NCBI RefSeq assembly: GCF_021018805.1
Contig: NC_086247.1
Span: forward strand, 146,029,378-146,093,377
Direction of reading: 5' to 3'
DNA length: 64,000 nucleotides
Source of the DNA: Prinia subflava
Lineage: Eukaryota > Chordata > Aves > Passeriformes > Cisticolidae
Part shown: one piece after another, positions 1-13,050 of the stretch
Layout: the number at the start of each line of letters is the position of its first letter
Numbering within the stretch: the stretch's first letter is position 1
The notes under the pieces: generated by a model
Told to the model about the DNA's origin: nothing
Seen by the model: the letters and a program-made list of their open reading frames with translations, nothing else
Database searches by the model: none
Position numbers and translations under genes: made by a program

Positions 1-2291
1 AGTGAATTTCAGCAAAAATCAGCTACTAAATCTGCCCTACCATTTTGAAGGAGAGCACCAGAAATGCAGGTTTTTCCCAAACCCAAGCTTTGAGCTACTT
101 AATGAGATAAAAGTACAAATTAATGTGATGAAGACATCAGACTGGCCCTTTTCTCCAACTTCTTAAGCATGCCTCATTAAACCTGAGCACTAGCAAGGAC
201 ACAAATGTTTCACAAAAAGAACCTGTAAAAAATGGGAAAAAAATCTCCCAGAACAATGTTTCACTTGTACTCCCAAATAACTGGGGCCTTCCAACTCTCA
301 GTTAACACTCTCCAGGGTTTGAGAAAGGACAGAGATCTGAAAATTCAGAATTATTTAAGTGACTGGGGGATGGGACTCAGTAAGTAACAACACAGTAAGA
401 GCTGAAGGTTGATGAAGATATGTGACCAACAGAACTCCTTCATCTCTCCCCCAACCCAGTGACACTTCAGATGAAAACAACGCCTGAAATATTAAAACAA
501 CACCACTGTGCTCATCCAGCCTTTTTTCTATCTTCAAAAAAATAACTCCTATACTGAATTAGGCCAGCAGGTAAAACTCCCAAACAACTACAGTAGGCAA
601 CATACCCATGCACAGCATTTTTAAGTGCCAAGACATCGACAGAACTCAATACTTACAAAAATAGCTTTGGAATTTGAAGAGAATAATATTAACAAAAAAT
701 TTCTAATACATTCAAATAGTATTTTATTAGATACAGTTGTAAAATAAAATTTCTGAAAGGATCTGCAAGATGAAATTCTAGAATCTTCTGCTCTGCACCT
801 GAAACCACTTCCTCCACAATTTCACTACTGAATTTTTGATTGTGTCTCTTTAATTAAATACAGCTAATAATAAACACAAATTAAAACGTTTTTCTAAAAC
901 TAAGTCCTTGTATACTTGAACGTCTCAGTTTAGTGAAAATACTCAAACTCTAAATACTTAAAATACTCTAAAAGTGTTAAGTTCTGTTAGAACCAGCTTT
1001 GCCCAAGGAGTTCACCACTGGGTAAAAGATTCCAACTTCTGATGCAACAGCTACTTGACTCTTCCAGATTTCCCCAAGTGATGAGTAGGGCAGCTAAACC
1101 AAAAAATGAACAGTCAGTAGCTGAGAGCCCACCCACTCATGCAACAAAGGCCAAAAGTTCAGAAAATGTTCTAATACAAAACATTTTCCCTGTAATACTG
1201 ATTTTAAGGTTTCTGAATAGCCAGTCCTGGGGATGGGAGGCAGCACAGGAGTGACCCAGCCTGAGCAAGTAATTTTAGTTACACTCTCAAAGCAGAGCAG
1301 TTCTTGGTACACCTCAGCATCCAAGCCTGGAACGGCTGTACTGGCCTGGCCTGAGCAGACACTGCTCACCAGCAAACAGCAGAACACCCTGCGTGTGCCA
1401 GAGCTACTGTCCAAATTCCTCAGTCACACTGGCCTCAGCAGCAATGAAAACTACCCACTTAACCTAGCACAATACCAAGGAAGAGGAAACTAATGCCTCT
1501 GGAATGACAATAAATGTAGAGCAGTTGATTTACTCCAAGGGCTCAGCTCAATGGAAAACTACTTACAGCAAAATTTGTTTACTACAATCACTTGAGTGAT
1601 TATTAGAGAAGACAGAAATCTACTTGGAATATTTTTTTTTCTCCCTTTCAGAGTGAAAACCACTGGCAAAGTCTGAACAAGTCTATTACTAAAAAGAAAT
1701 CATAGAAAAACAACAGAAATAAGTGGAAAGTTTTCTCCCAGAAAGAATAGACCAGTGTAGCTATCAGCTTGATTCCTGTCTCATAAAAGAACACACATCT
1801 GCTCCCAAAATAATCCAGCGTACACACACTTCTCAGTCTTTAAAAAGTTGTATTACTGAAGAAGCCCATGCCTAAGCTCTCCTTCTCTTCCCCAATTTAA
1901 AACTGAAGCAAAACTTTGAGGATAAGAATTTAAACATCAAGTTAAAGTAAAAAAAGATTTTAAAAACTAAGTTGGGAAGATTCAAGTACTAGCAAATTCT
2001 ATTCAAACCACCTAGGTCTACTAAATATTCAAAAGCAAAACCAAAACACTAATTGCAAAATTACACATCACAAATACTTTGTATTTATCCAATTTTAAAT
2101 GGCATCTCTTCACAATGCTCCATATTCCTCAAGGCAAGTAGCTGTTTGGCATGATCTAGCATTGGCTGACACATGCAAAACAACCAACATCTTCATTAGA
2201 ATCTAAATGTTAGAGTACAAAATGCCAGAACGGGGAAACAGAACAATGCAATTCAGCACACAGAAACTAAACATGAAAAAATTCTACCTAC
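1..2291 (-). other. RBM33: RBM33 intron 2 (partial, runs off the left edge)
   Basis: AT-rich intronic sequence downstream of exon 2 on the minus strand. I looked for the next RBM33 exon, expected to encode an E-L-E-D-D-L-L-type segment on the minus strand, and did not find it, so exon 3 must lie left of the window. No repeat family was recognised here. Short open frames at 1,042-1,493 on both strands show no recognisable protein. Confidence 0.8.
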
Positions 2292-2370
2292 CTGTCCCAG
2301 TCGTCATCTCCAGCTCTTCTTCTCCAAGACCTTTCTGCACCAGGCTTATCAAACTGATCAAAGTCATCAT
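2292..2370 (-). CDS. RBM33: RBM33 coding exon 2
   Basis: A 79-base internal exon on the minus strand. It has a strong acceptor (a T-run followed by ACAG, AG at 2,371-2,372) and a strong donor (GACAG|GTAGGT, GT at 2,290-2,291). Joined to exon 1, it encodes DDDFDQFDKPGAERSW, then three Arg, A-G, and the acidic D-D-D-W-D block, ending two bases into a Ser/Arg codon. This matches the start of vertebrate RBM33 (human has the same DDDFDQFDKPGAERSWRRR stretch, then A-A-D-E-D-W-D-S). The last two bases, AG, fit the expected Ser of the following S-E-L-E-D segment. The region is acidic, low-complexity and probably disordered; the RNA-recognition domain of the protein lies far downstream and is not in this window. 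Together with exon 1 the window holds only about 35 residues of a protein of more than 1,000. Confidence 0.93.
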
Positions 2371-2545
2371 CTGTAAAAAAAGGCGACTACATTAAATAAT
2401 TCTTACTGAAATGAAAGGCTGCCAAAGAAATTACAACGATGGGATTTTCTGGGTGAGCGTGGGGGTGTGCATGTTGTTCAGAAGATGCAAAAATACCTTT
2501 TTCTACTTTTCAATTAACATGAAGAAAACAGACAAATACCAGTGT

Positions 2546-3175
2546 AGAATTATAGAGTCATTGTGGTTGGAAAAGACCTGTAAGATTGCCACGTTGAACC
2601 ATCAACCCAGCTCTACCACCGTGTTCACCATTAAACCATGTCCTCAAGTGCCATATCCACACAGTTTTTGAACTCTTCCAGAGATAACTTCACTTCCCTG
2701 GGAAGTCTGTTCCAAATCTTTACAATCCTTTCAAACATCCCTTGGCACAACTTAAGGTCATTTCCTCTCATCTTGTCCAGTGTTACCCAGGGGAAGAGAC
2801 AGACCCAGCTGGCTCCAGCCTCCTCTCAGGAGGTTGTAGAGAGCACTAAGGTCTCCCCTGAGCCTCCTTTTCTCCAGACTGACCCCCCTACAGCTCTCTC
2901 AGCTGCTCCTTGTCAGACCTGTGCTCCAGACCCTGCACCAAATTCCCTGCCCTTCTCTGGATACCCTCCAGCACCTCAGTGTCCTTCTTGTACTGAGAGG
3001 CCCAAAACTGAACACAGGATTTGAGGTGGGGCCTCACCAGTATGGAGTAAAAAGGGGTGATCACAGCTTTTGCCCTGCTGGCCACACACAAAAACCAAGA
3101 TGGCCCTCCTGGCCACCTGGACACACTTCTGGCTCATGCTAAGCCACTATCTGCTGACATCTCCATGCTTCAACA
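2546..3175 (-). mobile_element. CR1 LINE fragment (3' end of ORF2 plus 3' UTR)
   Basis: Avian CR1 non-LTR retrotransposon, 5'-truncated, inserted in RBM33 intron 1 in the same orientation as the gene. Its 3' end is at the left (a TTCT-type terminus followed by the GGTTGGAAAAGACCT-type tail sequence read on the plus strand). Reading the minus strand between 3,124 and 2,888 gives a decayed ORF2 C terminus: [18 protein letters not shown], then L-E-G-I-Q-R-R-A. That matches the CR1 reverse-transcriptase C-terminal region. The upstream edge is set by the last CR1-like text (a T-G-G-C-C-A-C-C-T-G-G block) and is approximate. Only two CpGs remain, so this is an old methylated copy that cannot be active. 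Confidence 0.92.
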
Positions 3176-6100
3176 ATAAAAAAACCCAGAATGTCCTACA
3201 CAGCTTTGCCTCTTCTCACTGTTGTGACAAGGATCACCCAAAGAAAACGGCATGAGCTAAATCACTGGCAAATTCTGTCAATGAAGGTCATTCCAGAAAC
3301 ACCAGCTGTCCAGAAATGCAGACACTGAGGTGCAGTGGAGGTGAAGGTAACATCATCTGCCAAATCCTTCCTTGCCTTGGAGGCCACGAGCTCATCCACT
3401 AACACTGAGGCTGCAAAGGAACTCTGCAAAGGCACAGGGCAGCTCAGCACCAGCAAGGTGACACAGCAGAGAGAAGTCAGGTGGAAGGACCATCAGTCAT
3501 CTCAACTGGGGCAGGAAAACCACCAGGAGTCACTGAAGGGGACTACACTATGGAAATGTGCACTTGCCTTCCAAGAAACAACTGCTGCTCCATATTTCTC
3601 TCAACAAATACCCTAATTTAGCCCACCATTACCTCTTGCATAGCTTAGTTTGCAAATGACAATTCTGCTACTTAAAAATACAAAAACTTCTATTTCTCTG
3701 CAAGAATATGCAAAGGTCATTTGCTCTGTTCAGACATCATGACATGTCACCTGGAAACTGGAAGCACATATCCTGACACACACTCAACCTCCCCTCTCCC
3801 CTTCTCTGACTACAGCCCACCTGGATTCACTTTTCATACACTTTAACAACTTTGCTAAGAACCAAAGAAATGGGCAATTAAAAGTTATGCTCAACACAGA
3901 GGGAAACCTGCTGCAGTTTAATGGTCTGCAAGATAAAGGAGGTCAAGCAATCCAGTCCTTGCAGTCTGACCCTCTGAACTGGGATCAAGATGTCATAAAT
4001 CCACTCATGCTCCTGAGTCTATTTGCATTCAACTCTTTGACCCAGTACACTGCCAGGGAACAACTGTTTTATTCCACTGGGGTTTTTTGTTTGGTTGGTT
4101 TCTTTAATAAATCTCCAAAACCAAATCTGTCTTCAGCCCTTTAAACTCAGCCCAGTGTCCTTAAGTGAGTATTTCCCATATGCAATGACAACCTATTCAT
4201 GTCTCACTTCAACTTATCAAAATATCAGTGTTAGTGACTGATGGAAGTTTAAAAGGTAAAAACATTAAAAAGAGAAAAATCCAGATCTTGCGACATCACT
4301 ATATTAAGAACATTCAAACCAGAAATTTCAATCATAAATAGCTGTGAAAGGAAGAGTGCTCAATATGAATTATCATGCAACATGAGACAAGTGTGGCAAC
4401 TCCTTTATTTTGAAGCAGTAGGCAGAAATAATTCTCCTTGATCAGGTTTTCCCCTTTACTATCAACAGATATGTCTAATTTTAATTAATTAATCTTTTAT
4501 ATTTTAACTGATTTACATGAGCTAAAACCATTGAAAACAGTTGTTTTACATTTCTCTGCTCAAACATCTACATATTGAAAACTCCTATACCAATTCCTAT
4601 TCCACTCACAAAGGAAAGCCAAACAAATACACAAGTATTTCCCATCTTCCTCTTGAACACTAAATTAAGTAATTCTGTGGTCTCTGGGGGGGAAAAAAAG
4701 GCCCCTTTGCTCTCTTTATGGTCATTTAAACCCACGCTGCAGTGACTGTCTTAGTGCACAGACATTTTAAGGGCACAAATAAATGCACACTGCCACTGTT
4801 CTTACAGCAGGATTACTGTAATCCACTGACTTGATGTAACCACCACCAAGGATTCTTTTTTAAGGTAAAGCAACTGGTTTGGTAGCAACCCAAATAACAA
4901 GTGTCCAGATACTGCCTAACACAGCTCAAAACAATCACCACCACCAGGAAGACAGGAAATTCTTTTTAAGCTATGCCTGCTTGCAAGATATATTTTTTCA
5001 TGCCAGGCATTCCCTTAGCACTAGATATTTATAGTACTAGATAATACTAATTTGTATTATAAACTAAGAGCACTTGAAGATCTGAGGTCTTAGCACACAA
5101 TCCTTCCAGAGATGGATCTTCCCATCAGCCAGGTTTAAATCTAGACAATACAAACAGACAGACAACACAAAAAATCTACAGACAACACAAAATTACACAC
5201 CAAACCCTTCTTATCTCCAGAGCACAGTTAAACACTTTTTCATACAACTCAGGGTTGACTTTTCCAACCCAGATATTGAAGTTTCACAGCCATAAAAATG
5301 TTTCAACCTACTACTGCTGCTAATGAAGGAACTACAGAAAAGGATGGTCCAAGTTCCCGGCAAGTTCCTAGTGTGGACCTGAACTCTCACCACTCAGCCA
5401 ACATCACGAACCTCCACCCTCCGGCTCTTCCAATCTCCAACTTTCTCACATCCCATTCCTTATTCATGAGCAACTCCTACCAAAATTCAAAGCTGAATTA
5501 TGTCTAGCAAAGCTCTTTTCCTCCATTGCCCTCTAGCAGGATGCACACAAAATCCTCAAAAATGACTGCTCCATTTGCCTGTAGTGACCACAGCTTGCAA
5601 GAACTGCTCCACATTCACCTCTGTTCTCACCTCTTCTCTCCCCATCTCAACACACATGATATAAAGATCGTCAGGACAGAAAGAGACAGCTTCTCTTTTC
5701 TATGCTTATTTGTTCTGTGACAGCTGACACTGACAATGAGCATTACAAATTATGCCATTTTGACATTAAGGACTGTCAGAGCCCAGAGCAGGTTGTAGCT
5801 TTCCTTTAGAAAAGGAGGTCACAAGGCTCATACATCTACAAATAGCATTCTGTGCCAGCTTTATTTGTGAGACAGCAGCTCTGAAATGGACTCAGGCCTT
5901 GCACCTGCAGTGTGATGTGATACCTCACAGATTTCATGAGAAATTATTTTGTCTCCATTTCTGAAACCACAGACTTTTACTTTTCTTCGACCTGTCTAGG
6001 CAATAACATTGCAAAATACCAATAAACAACAATCAATGTAGTATTTATAGCTGCTTCTCCTTGAGAAACTTCTAAATCAATGTTTGTGTCATGGATGGTT

Positions 6101-9100
6101 AAATGCCAGTAAAATATTAGCTTTACATAAATAAAACAACTCAGCATCAGCAGAGTACACAACCACTGAGAGCAACAGCCAAAGTTTAATTTTTTAAAAA
6201 TAATTCTCAGTATTACTGTGTGGAAGACAGTAGGAAAAAAATGGGTGGTGGGAATCCACAAACACAAGCTTCTAAAGCATTAAATTGTCTATGGCAGGGA
6301 AGAAGTTCTGTATTTGCTCCAGCAGTCTCCCTACAGCTGTACACAGCAACTGTTGCTAAGGCACCGGAGGCGCTGGGCCCGGCTCCTCCTCTCAGTTTCA
6401 GGCAAAGCTCACCAAAATTATGTTTGTGCATCAGCTGGTACTGACACGTGATCTCTAAACACACTAAGCCTCCTCCAATTTCCAGGCAAAATTAGTAAAT
6501 AAAACAAAACAAAAAACCCTATAGCAAACCAAAGGAGACCTATGGAACACCAAAAAAAAATCAGCTGAATAAGGAAGCAGAACAAGCCAGTTACAGAGGG
6601 GAAAAACCAAACCAATCCAATCCACCACCTGGCTCTTCCTCCTGCAGTTCTAAGGAAAGCACCGTGCTCCAAGCAGCAGGGAAGTTTCAGGATGCTGCAG
6701 AGAAGGACTAACGCTGGCTCATTTGTTAGACCAGCCTGCTGTGTAAGGCTCTGGCCAGCTGTGAACTCCAACAGGCACAAACACACCTGGGCCCCACACA
6801 AAAAGGTTCCTATTTTATTTACATTTACCCTGGTGCTGCACCAGCAGTGATGCAGTTGTTCCATACAGCTTATGTTCTGCTTTTATGATATATGGCCAAA
6901 ACTTATATCTTTTTTCCTGTTCAATGAGAACAGATCATCCGTACCAGAAATTTGCAAAATACAAGTCTCATTTCTTCTCTGGCAGTGCTGATGGCAGTTT
7001 CTAACCCTGTGGACACCCTTCAATAAAATCCTCACTAATTTTTCTGTGTAAAATGGAAGTCTTAAGCTGCACAGTCAAGTCTCACAAGCGTAGGAGGTGA
7101 ATCAGCAGAAAACTGCAGAGCTCTTAACATCTTAAAATGGTACTAACAGCCTAAAAAGGTAGTCACACATAGCAACTGTTGCTACCATGAGTATTTTACT
7201 GCAGTGACACGGCCAAGACTTGTGGAGTAAGGAAAACATTTGAGGACTGCATTTTTAGTCCTCCTAGACCTACACCTGAAAGCTTTCTGGAACACTAACC
7301 AGGTGCTGCTGCATGAACATTTCAAAATTCTGTGTTCTGGTTTGTTTCAGCATTACACTTTCCTGAACACAAAGCTTATTCTTGTAGCTGTAGGCACTGA
7401 AATGCACTGAAGACTTCTTATCCAAAACAAGATGGAGATGCCACAACGAACCTACAGTTCAATGGACAAAAAAGTCCTGTGAACTCTTTACCCAACAGGT
7501 CTTTCAATGAAGTAACTAAACCTTGTTGCTTTGGTTAAATAAAAATAAACCAAATATGATTCTATGATACGAAAGGGAGCTAGTAAAAAAAAAGAAAAAA
7601 GAACAGAAAATTAGAGGGGAAAAAGTCATTTACCACATGAAAAAACACTATTTCTTTACTCCTCAAATACTGCTGAATACAACAAGCCCATCTTGCTTTA
7701 TCCCATGCAAAACACTAAGCATGACAACTGAACAGCATTTCAAGAGCAAGACTCCTGATTTAAAACATTTAACCAGGTTGTTTTTATGTAACAGAATATT
7801 TCTACAGAATATTTTTCTTCATATTTCATTGCTAAAGGTTACACAATACATAGGAATTGTAAAAACTTGATTTTCAGCACCTTAGTAAACCACGTAAAAC
7901 CAGCTAAACAGTGAAGTGAATTTTGTTCTCTCTTGCTATGCAATACAAAATAACATGAGGAATGTCTGTGCCTATAGCACAGGCTGGCAATGTAACTGTA
8001 CTATTAACACCAGCTGAACAAAAACTTCTGGTAACAAATCCTGACAGCATCTGGCAGGAAAAACCCACGAGGTCAACAGGAATTTCTCAATCCAAGTCTG
8101 TACCATAAACCCAACACTTCATGAAGCTCAATACAAATCCAGTCCCACTTATTACAAAAAATCAACCTCTCTACACCATCCCAAAAATCACATTCAGCCT
8201 TACTACCATGTTATGCACAAATACACCACACTCAGTTTAGTTTATCTGTTCAGGAACAGACACCAGGCAGCCTTGATATTGGTAAACAATTACTCATAGA
8301 AGCTGTAAGTACTTGGTGACTAAGTATTTATAACAACCTAGCAATTGCCTAGCACATTCCTCAATTAGTGTATTTCATGTTTTGTTTCCAAATTATTACT
8401 ATAGACCAAAATTAACTTCCTAATAAAAAAAATTAAGAGAGAAAATTAAGTTCTACAGGCAAGAAATTCTTTTATATCCTCAAAATCAACTTTTTTTTTA
8501 GCGGTTGTATGCAAAGCAAGTCACTAGCAATATGCAAGGTCAGAACTAACTAAATGCTGCCTGCAATTAAAATTCTCTAACCAATGGTTGAAAGAAATAA
8601 GGCCTTTTTTCTTTTTTTATTTGACTAATAATCTATATCTAAACCCAAAACCACCAAGTCATAATAAAAATTTTAAAATTAAAAAATAAAAATAATTATT
8701 TTCAAATTAAAAAATAATTACTTTCAAAGTCTGATGGAACTAGAAAGTATATTTGCTCTGGAAAACCAAAAGTGCCATAGTTGTTTTACAAATGCTGAAC
8801 AGTGAAGGGAGGCTGAGAGTTTAAATGAATCCACATGAGTTTGGTTACCAAATGGATCTGGACACTAATAAGAAACTGCAATTCTCCAGAAACTCTCCAG
8901 CATCTTTCCCAGGAACCAAAAGTTCTGGTTAAAACTGAGGCTGCATTACAACATAACACAGGATGAATCACATCACTAACTTGGAGATTTTGGGTCAAGC
9001 CTGTAACAGCCATAATCCTAAATTATTCTGGACAACAAATTCTGTGTGACCTAAAATCTGAGGTTTAGTATTCGGTACAATAAAGTTTGGCTGGGCTTTT

Positions 9101-10046
9101 GTAAAACCAATTGATACTCAGATGACCTGAGAGAGAAAACATTCAGAAGACTGAAACCTTGTCAAAACAGGTAGAGAGATTAAAAATTGCTGTGTTTAAA
9201 GGAGATCTCCCTGCCTCAAGCACACTGAGGTAGTATTGTTTTTTGGTGCTAGTTCTTAGTACAATACTAAGTACAACACAAGGGCACTAGTTCTTGGTAC
9301 ACCCCTGAGCCTATTATTTCATGAACTGTAAACTCTACAGACCTTTAAGACTTGGAGTTTTGGTATGTGCACCACTAAAGCACAAATGCAGAATCTGTTT
9401 CCAGTGCCTGGATGCCACTGCTGAACAGTGCAAAGCACAACAAGTTCAGCTGAATTTGTCACACTGGACAGTATCTACTACATCCTTGGAGAGTGACCCA
9501 CAACACACACAACGTACCACACATGCTGAGCCAACAATATCAACTTTTCTCCACTTTTTATCAACTGCTTCACAAGAGGCTTTTGAAGTCCTTACATGGC
9601 TGAGAGTGCAAAGCAAACCTCATATATGCTCAAATGAAATGAAGCTGCTGACAGCCTCAGAGGTACAGAAACACATTGTCCTACTCTTGGTACAGGACTT
9701 CCAGCAGGAAGGGACATGTGTCAATGGGACCCTCTGCAACTCCTTCTCCACCTCATCCCTGTCACGACTCACAACCCAAGGACATCTCCACCCTAAGTCC
9801 TCTAGGCCACTGATGTTCATCAGAAGTAAACTAATCTGAAAGGAAGAAAATTTACAATCATTTTCCCTTACTGCAGTATGGCAGACAATGACAAAGTTGC
9901 TTCTAGCTTTGTTTTGGGTATGGTTTGTTGTTCAAACCCATAACCATGTCTCCCCCTAAATGAAACTAAAATCTAGCTGCACACTGACTGCAATAAATAC
10001 CAAGAAAAATTCCCACATCTATACAAAATGGTTGTTATCTTACATG

Positions 10047-10362
10047 ATCATGGAATCACACAATAGTTCGGGTTTGAAGGGACTCTCCAACACCACCTGA
10101 TCTCCCACGAAAAAGGGAGTCTAGATAAGATAATTTATCTAGCATCCTGTCCAAACATATCCTGAAAGCCTCCAATAACAGAGGTTCCTTCATGTCCCTG
10201 AGGAAATTTTTCCAGTGACTGATTATTCTTCCTGTTAAGAGGCTTTCTTGTAGCAAGTGTAGCCTCTCCTGGTGCAGTTTGTAGCAATTGTTCCTTGTCC
10301 TCTCCCTGTGGCTCCTTGAGAAGAGAAAGCCTCCATCTTCTCTGTACTCACCCTTTAAGATT
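10047..10362 (-). mobile_element. CR1 LINE 3' fragment
   Basis: Minus-strand CR1 copy in RBM33 intron 1. The plus-strand text starts with the typical 3'-end reverse complement (ATGGAATCACA then GGTTTGAAGGGACT) and continues through the ORF2 C-terminal zone, including a decayed open frame on the minus strand (10,056-10,373). Truncated at the 5' side near 10,362; that edge is approximate. It differs enough from the 2.5 kb copy to belong to another CR1 subfamily or age class. No function expected. Confidence 0.88.
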
Positions 10363-12557
10363 ATATTACTCAATATTCAGTATTTCCTCTGGTTCTGTCT
10401 TTGTATGTGAAATTGGAACAAAGTTTGGGAACCACTGCCTTATCAATGAGTAACTATGAGTCCTCAAGGTCCCTCATCACTTCACACACCCTCGAAACTT
10501 TTCATGTTTCAACAAGCAGCCATTCTAGAATTAGAAGCAGGTTGAATCAGGCTGATTAGCTAAAGAATTTGCAAACTATTATGCAACTGTGAATTACTCC
10601 CAGAAATCTCACAGACCACTACTTCAAAACTTTCTAGTTTGTGAAATCTAATACCACAAGAGCCTTAACCTTCATCCTTAGAAAGCTTTGCTGCACCAAC
10701 ACATCTGGTCACAAAAGATCTTGTGAATGCTTTATTCTTAAGAATCATACCAGTATTTCCCCACAGCTTTAAAAATTAGAAATGACCAAGGAGTCCAGAC
10801 ATGCTGTCCAACAGTTAAATCACCTTCCTTCCATCAAATACATTGAAATGTTCAGCCAACACAGACATTTCACATTTCATTCTCATTCCTGTACTATGCA
10901 TACCCTTACAGAGGGCTTAAACTTTAATCTTCATCCTCAAAACCAAAACTATTGAATTCTGTCAGCTGTTATGCTACAACGTCATCAAATTATCACTAAA
11001 TTATATTTCCAATACCTATTTTGTACTATTTTACCAATCATTAGCTTTTTTTCAAGAGAACAGTGGGGTGCTGTTATGTCCATATTTTGAAGTCTTTGCC
11101 TCACCCTAAAAATTCAAAAACTAAACCCCCAACATTAGTTTCTACAGTTAAAACTCAAAAATTACTAAAACCACTTAGTTCAGAGCTTCTTTTGCATGCT
11201 ACTGACTTTAGATAGCAGTTCCTTTCCAAAAACAGTTACATATTCCATTTCTGTAAGTTCTAGGCTTTCTTGACTGGCTTTAAAGTGTATTTAACAACTT
11301 CAACCAGGAATTTTCCCTGTAGTCACATAAGTGACCTGTGGGTTCCTCCATTCAGCAAGTGTTGCACAGTGATTACCACGACTAAACAAACACTGTCTAT
11401 ATGGGGCAGGGATCCTATTTTAGTGGCCACCATTTACTGATGGGCACAGTGTGAAGGCTGAACAAACAACTGCTTCTGCCCACTTAGAACAAAGGGATCC
11501 CGTTTCATCCTTGGACACAAATGGAACTCCACAACAACAACAAAAATCAGCCTTGAAACTGCAGTTTCATCACTTTGTTGAAGGTTGTCTGCCGCAGCAC
11601 ACATCCTTGTACATGAAAGCATACTCGTTCAACTTGAAGCAGTTTTAAACACAAGTACCAAAAAGCTTCAAAAGTGACACTTCCTTTAAATTACTCTATT
11701 CTCATAATACCACAAAATTTTTCACCTAGTACAGGAATGGCAACCTTACTTCCACATCACAAGTGGAATCACAGATCTGAACCACAGAAATGAGGACAGA
11801 CTTTTGAAAAGTAACTCCAATATTGCAGCATATTTAATACTATTATAACAATGCTTAAGGTATTAAACTATTTGCTGTTTTACCAGTAGTGCTGGCCCTC
11901 CTAGCCTTCTTCCCAAACTCAACTCCTAAATTTGGGAATTTCTTTGTAACATTTACCTTTTTGTATGGCAAGTCTTACCATAAAAACGTAATTATGTTTT
12001 TGTGCCTTGTTACCCATCAAACCAACCACGGAGCACAGTCAGACCCCGCAGCTGAGTGGGCACTGAACCAGCCACCCATCTCCTCCTCGACAACAACTTA
12101 CAGAGACTAAATCACCGAAAACTTTCGCACAGACAAGAGCAAACTGAACACTCTGATCAGTCTTTATCAAAAGCCACTACTCCCAATGAAAGCCAGCACA
12201 GAAACACACATATCCTCTGAACTGTATATCCTGAACACTCCGGAGAGACCCCTGAAAGACTTTCGTTTAATCACCCAAACAAATATTCTCATTTTAAGGT
12301 TTGCTTATCAGAACCACAAAGCGTTTTGAGCTATTAAAAAGCGGCGTGTAAAGGTGTCTGTAGTCATGCAGAAGCATAGTGGAACAAACACCTGAGAGTC
12401 TTGGAGTCAAGCACTGGCTTCATTTCACACATTTCAAGAATGCTACAACTTCTACTTCTGTACAGTCTATGAAATAAATGATAATTACACCGCAGATTAA
12501 ATTACTGAAGCCACACACCCGTACCTGTAAAAACTACACTAAAGAAATACCCACCAC

Positions 12558-12694
12558 CCCTAGGGGTGTTTAAGAAGAGACTGGACGTGGCACTCAGTAC
12601 CATGGTTTACTTGATACGGTGGTGTTCGGTCATAGGTTGGACTGGATGGTCTCAGAGATGTTTTCCAACCCAAATGACTCTGTAATTCTGTGAA
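12558..12694 (+). mobile_element. CR1 LINE 3'-end stub abutting the CpG island
   Basis: Short plus-strand CR1 remnant that opens with GGGGTGTTTAAGAAGAGACT (the last codons of ORF2). It continues through the T-T-G-G-A-C-T-G-G-A-T-G-G-T-C-T block and ends with the TGTAATTCTGTGA terminal octamer repeat. It lies in RBM33 intron 1, antisense to the gene. Its 3' terminus stops about 20 bases before GC content rises sharply at about 12,713. Confidence 0.93.
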
Positions 12695-13022
12695 TATTTT
12701 TCAATAAAATACATGCACGTCCCCCGAAGGCCCCGCACCCGCGGCGAGGCCGCTGTGCCTCCGGGCCTGGCCTCGGCCGAGCGGCCACAGCACCTCCCAA
12801 GGCCGCACGACGCCCGCTCCCAGGGCCGCTCCGGGAATCTGCGCTCCCGGGGCAGCTCCTGCTCCCCGCGCTGCCCCAGCCCCCGACCACGCGGGACGCG
12901 CCGCTCCCAGCCAGGCCCGCAGCAGCCGGGAGGCCCTGCAGGAGCCCGCGGCTCCCGCACCCCGCAGGCCGCGCCGCCCCGAGCCGGCCCCGCTCCCCCG
13001 GGCGCGGCCCCCGAGCACCGAC

Positions 13023-13050
13023 CTGCGCCTCCTCCCAGCGCGGCAGCCAT
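13023..13050 (-). CDS. RBM33: RBM33 coding exon 1 (start codon to first splice donor)
   Basis: First coding exon of RNA-binding motif protein 33, a nuclear RNA-binding protein reported to act in m6A handling (recruiting ALKBH5) and in export of GC-rich mRNA. Read on the minus strand, the 28 coding bases give M-A-A-A-L-G-G-G-A plus one base, then a CAG|GTCGGT donor (GT at 13,021-13,022). The start is chosen because 13,050 is the first in-frame ATG; the frame stays open upstream only through non-ATG codons. The human protein also begins MAAALG and then a short Gly/Ala run, so this bird version is a few residues shorter. The single left-over G joins exon 2 in phase (G|AT = Asp), continuing with the known RBM33 acidic block. 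That splice join is the main proof. The exon lies inside a CpG island, as expected for a housekeeping gene. Confidence 0.9.

Larger units (their letters stand above)
2371..13022 (-). other. RBM33: RBM33 intron 1 (about 10.65 kb)
   Basis: Large phase-1 first intron between the two recognised exons. It contains CR1 fragments at 2,546-3,175 and 10,047-10,362 (minus strand) and 12,558-12,694 (plus strand). Between 3,176 and 10,046 I see no repeat or exon; composition is AT-rich, with an extreme A/T stretch near 8,660-8,725. A 172-codon open frame at 9,321-9,839 on the plus strand has no recognisable motif and is probably chance. From about 11,990 to 12,360 the AT-rich sequence carries noticeably more CpG than the rest of the intron, which fits either approach to the unmethylated island or a conserved intronic element. 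Confidence 0.85.

Noticed and set aside
9321..9839. 172-codon plus-strand frame within RBM33 intron 1
   Set aside because: No known motif, no splice context or conservation evidence, and antisense to RBM33.
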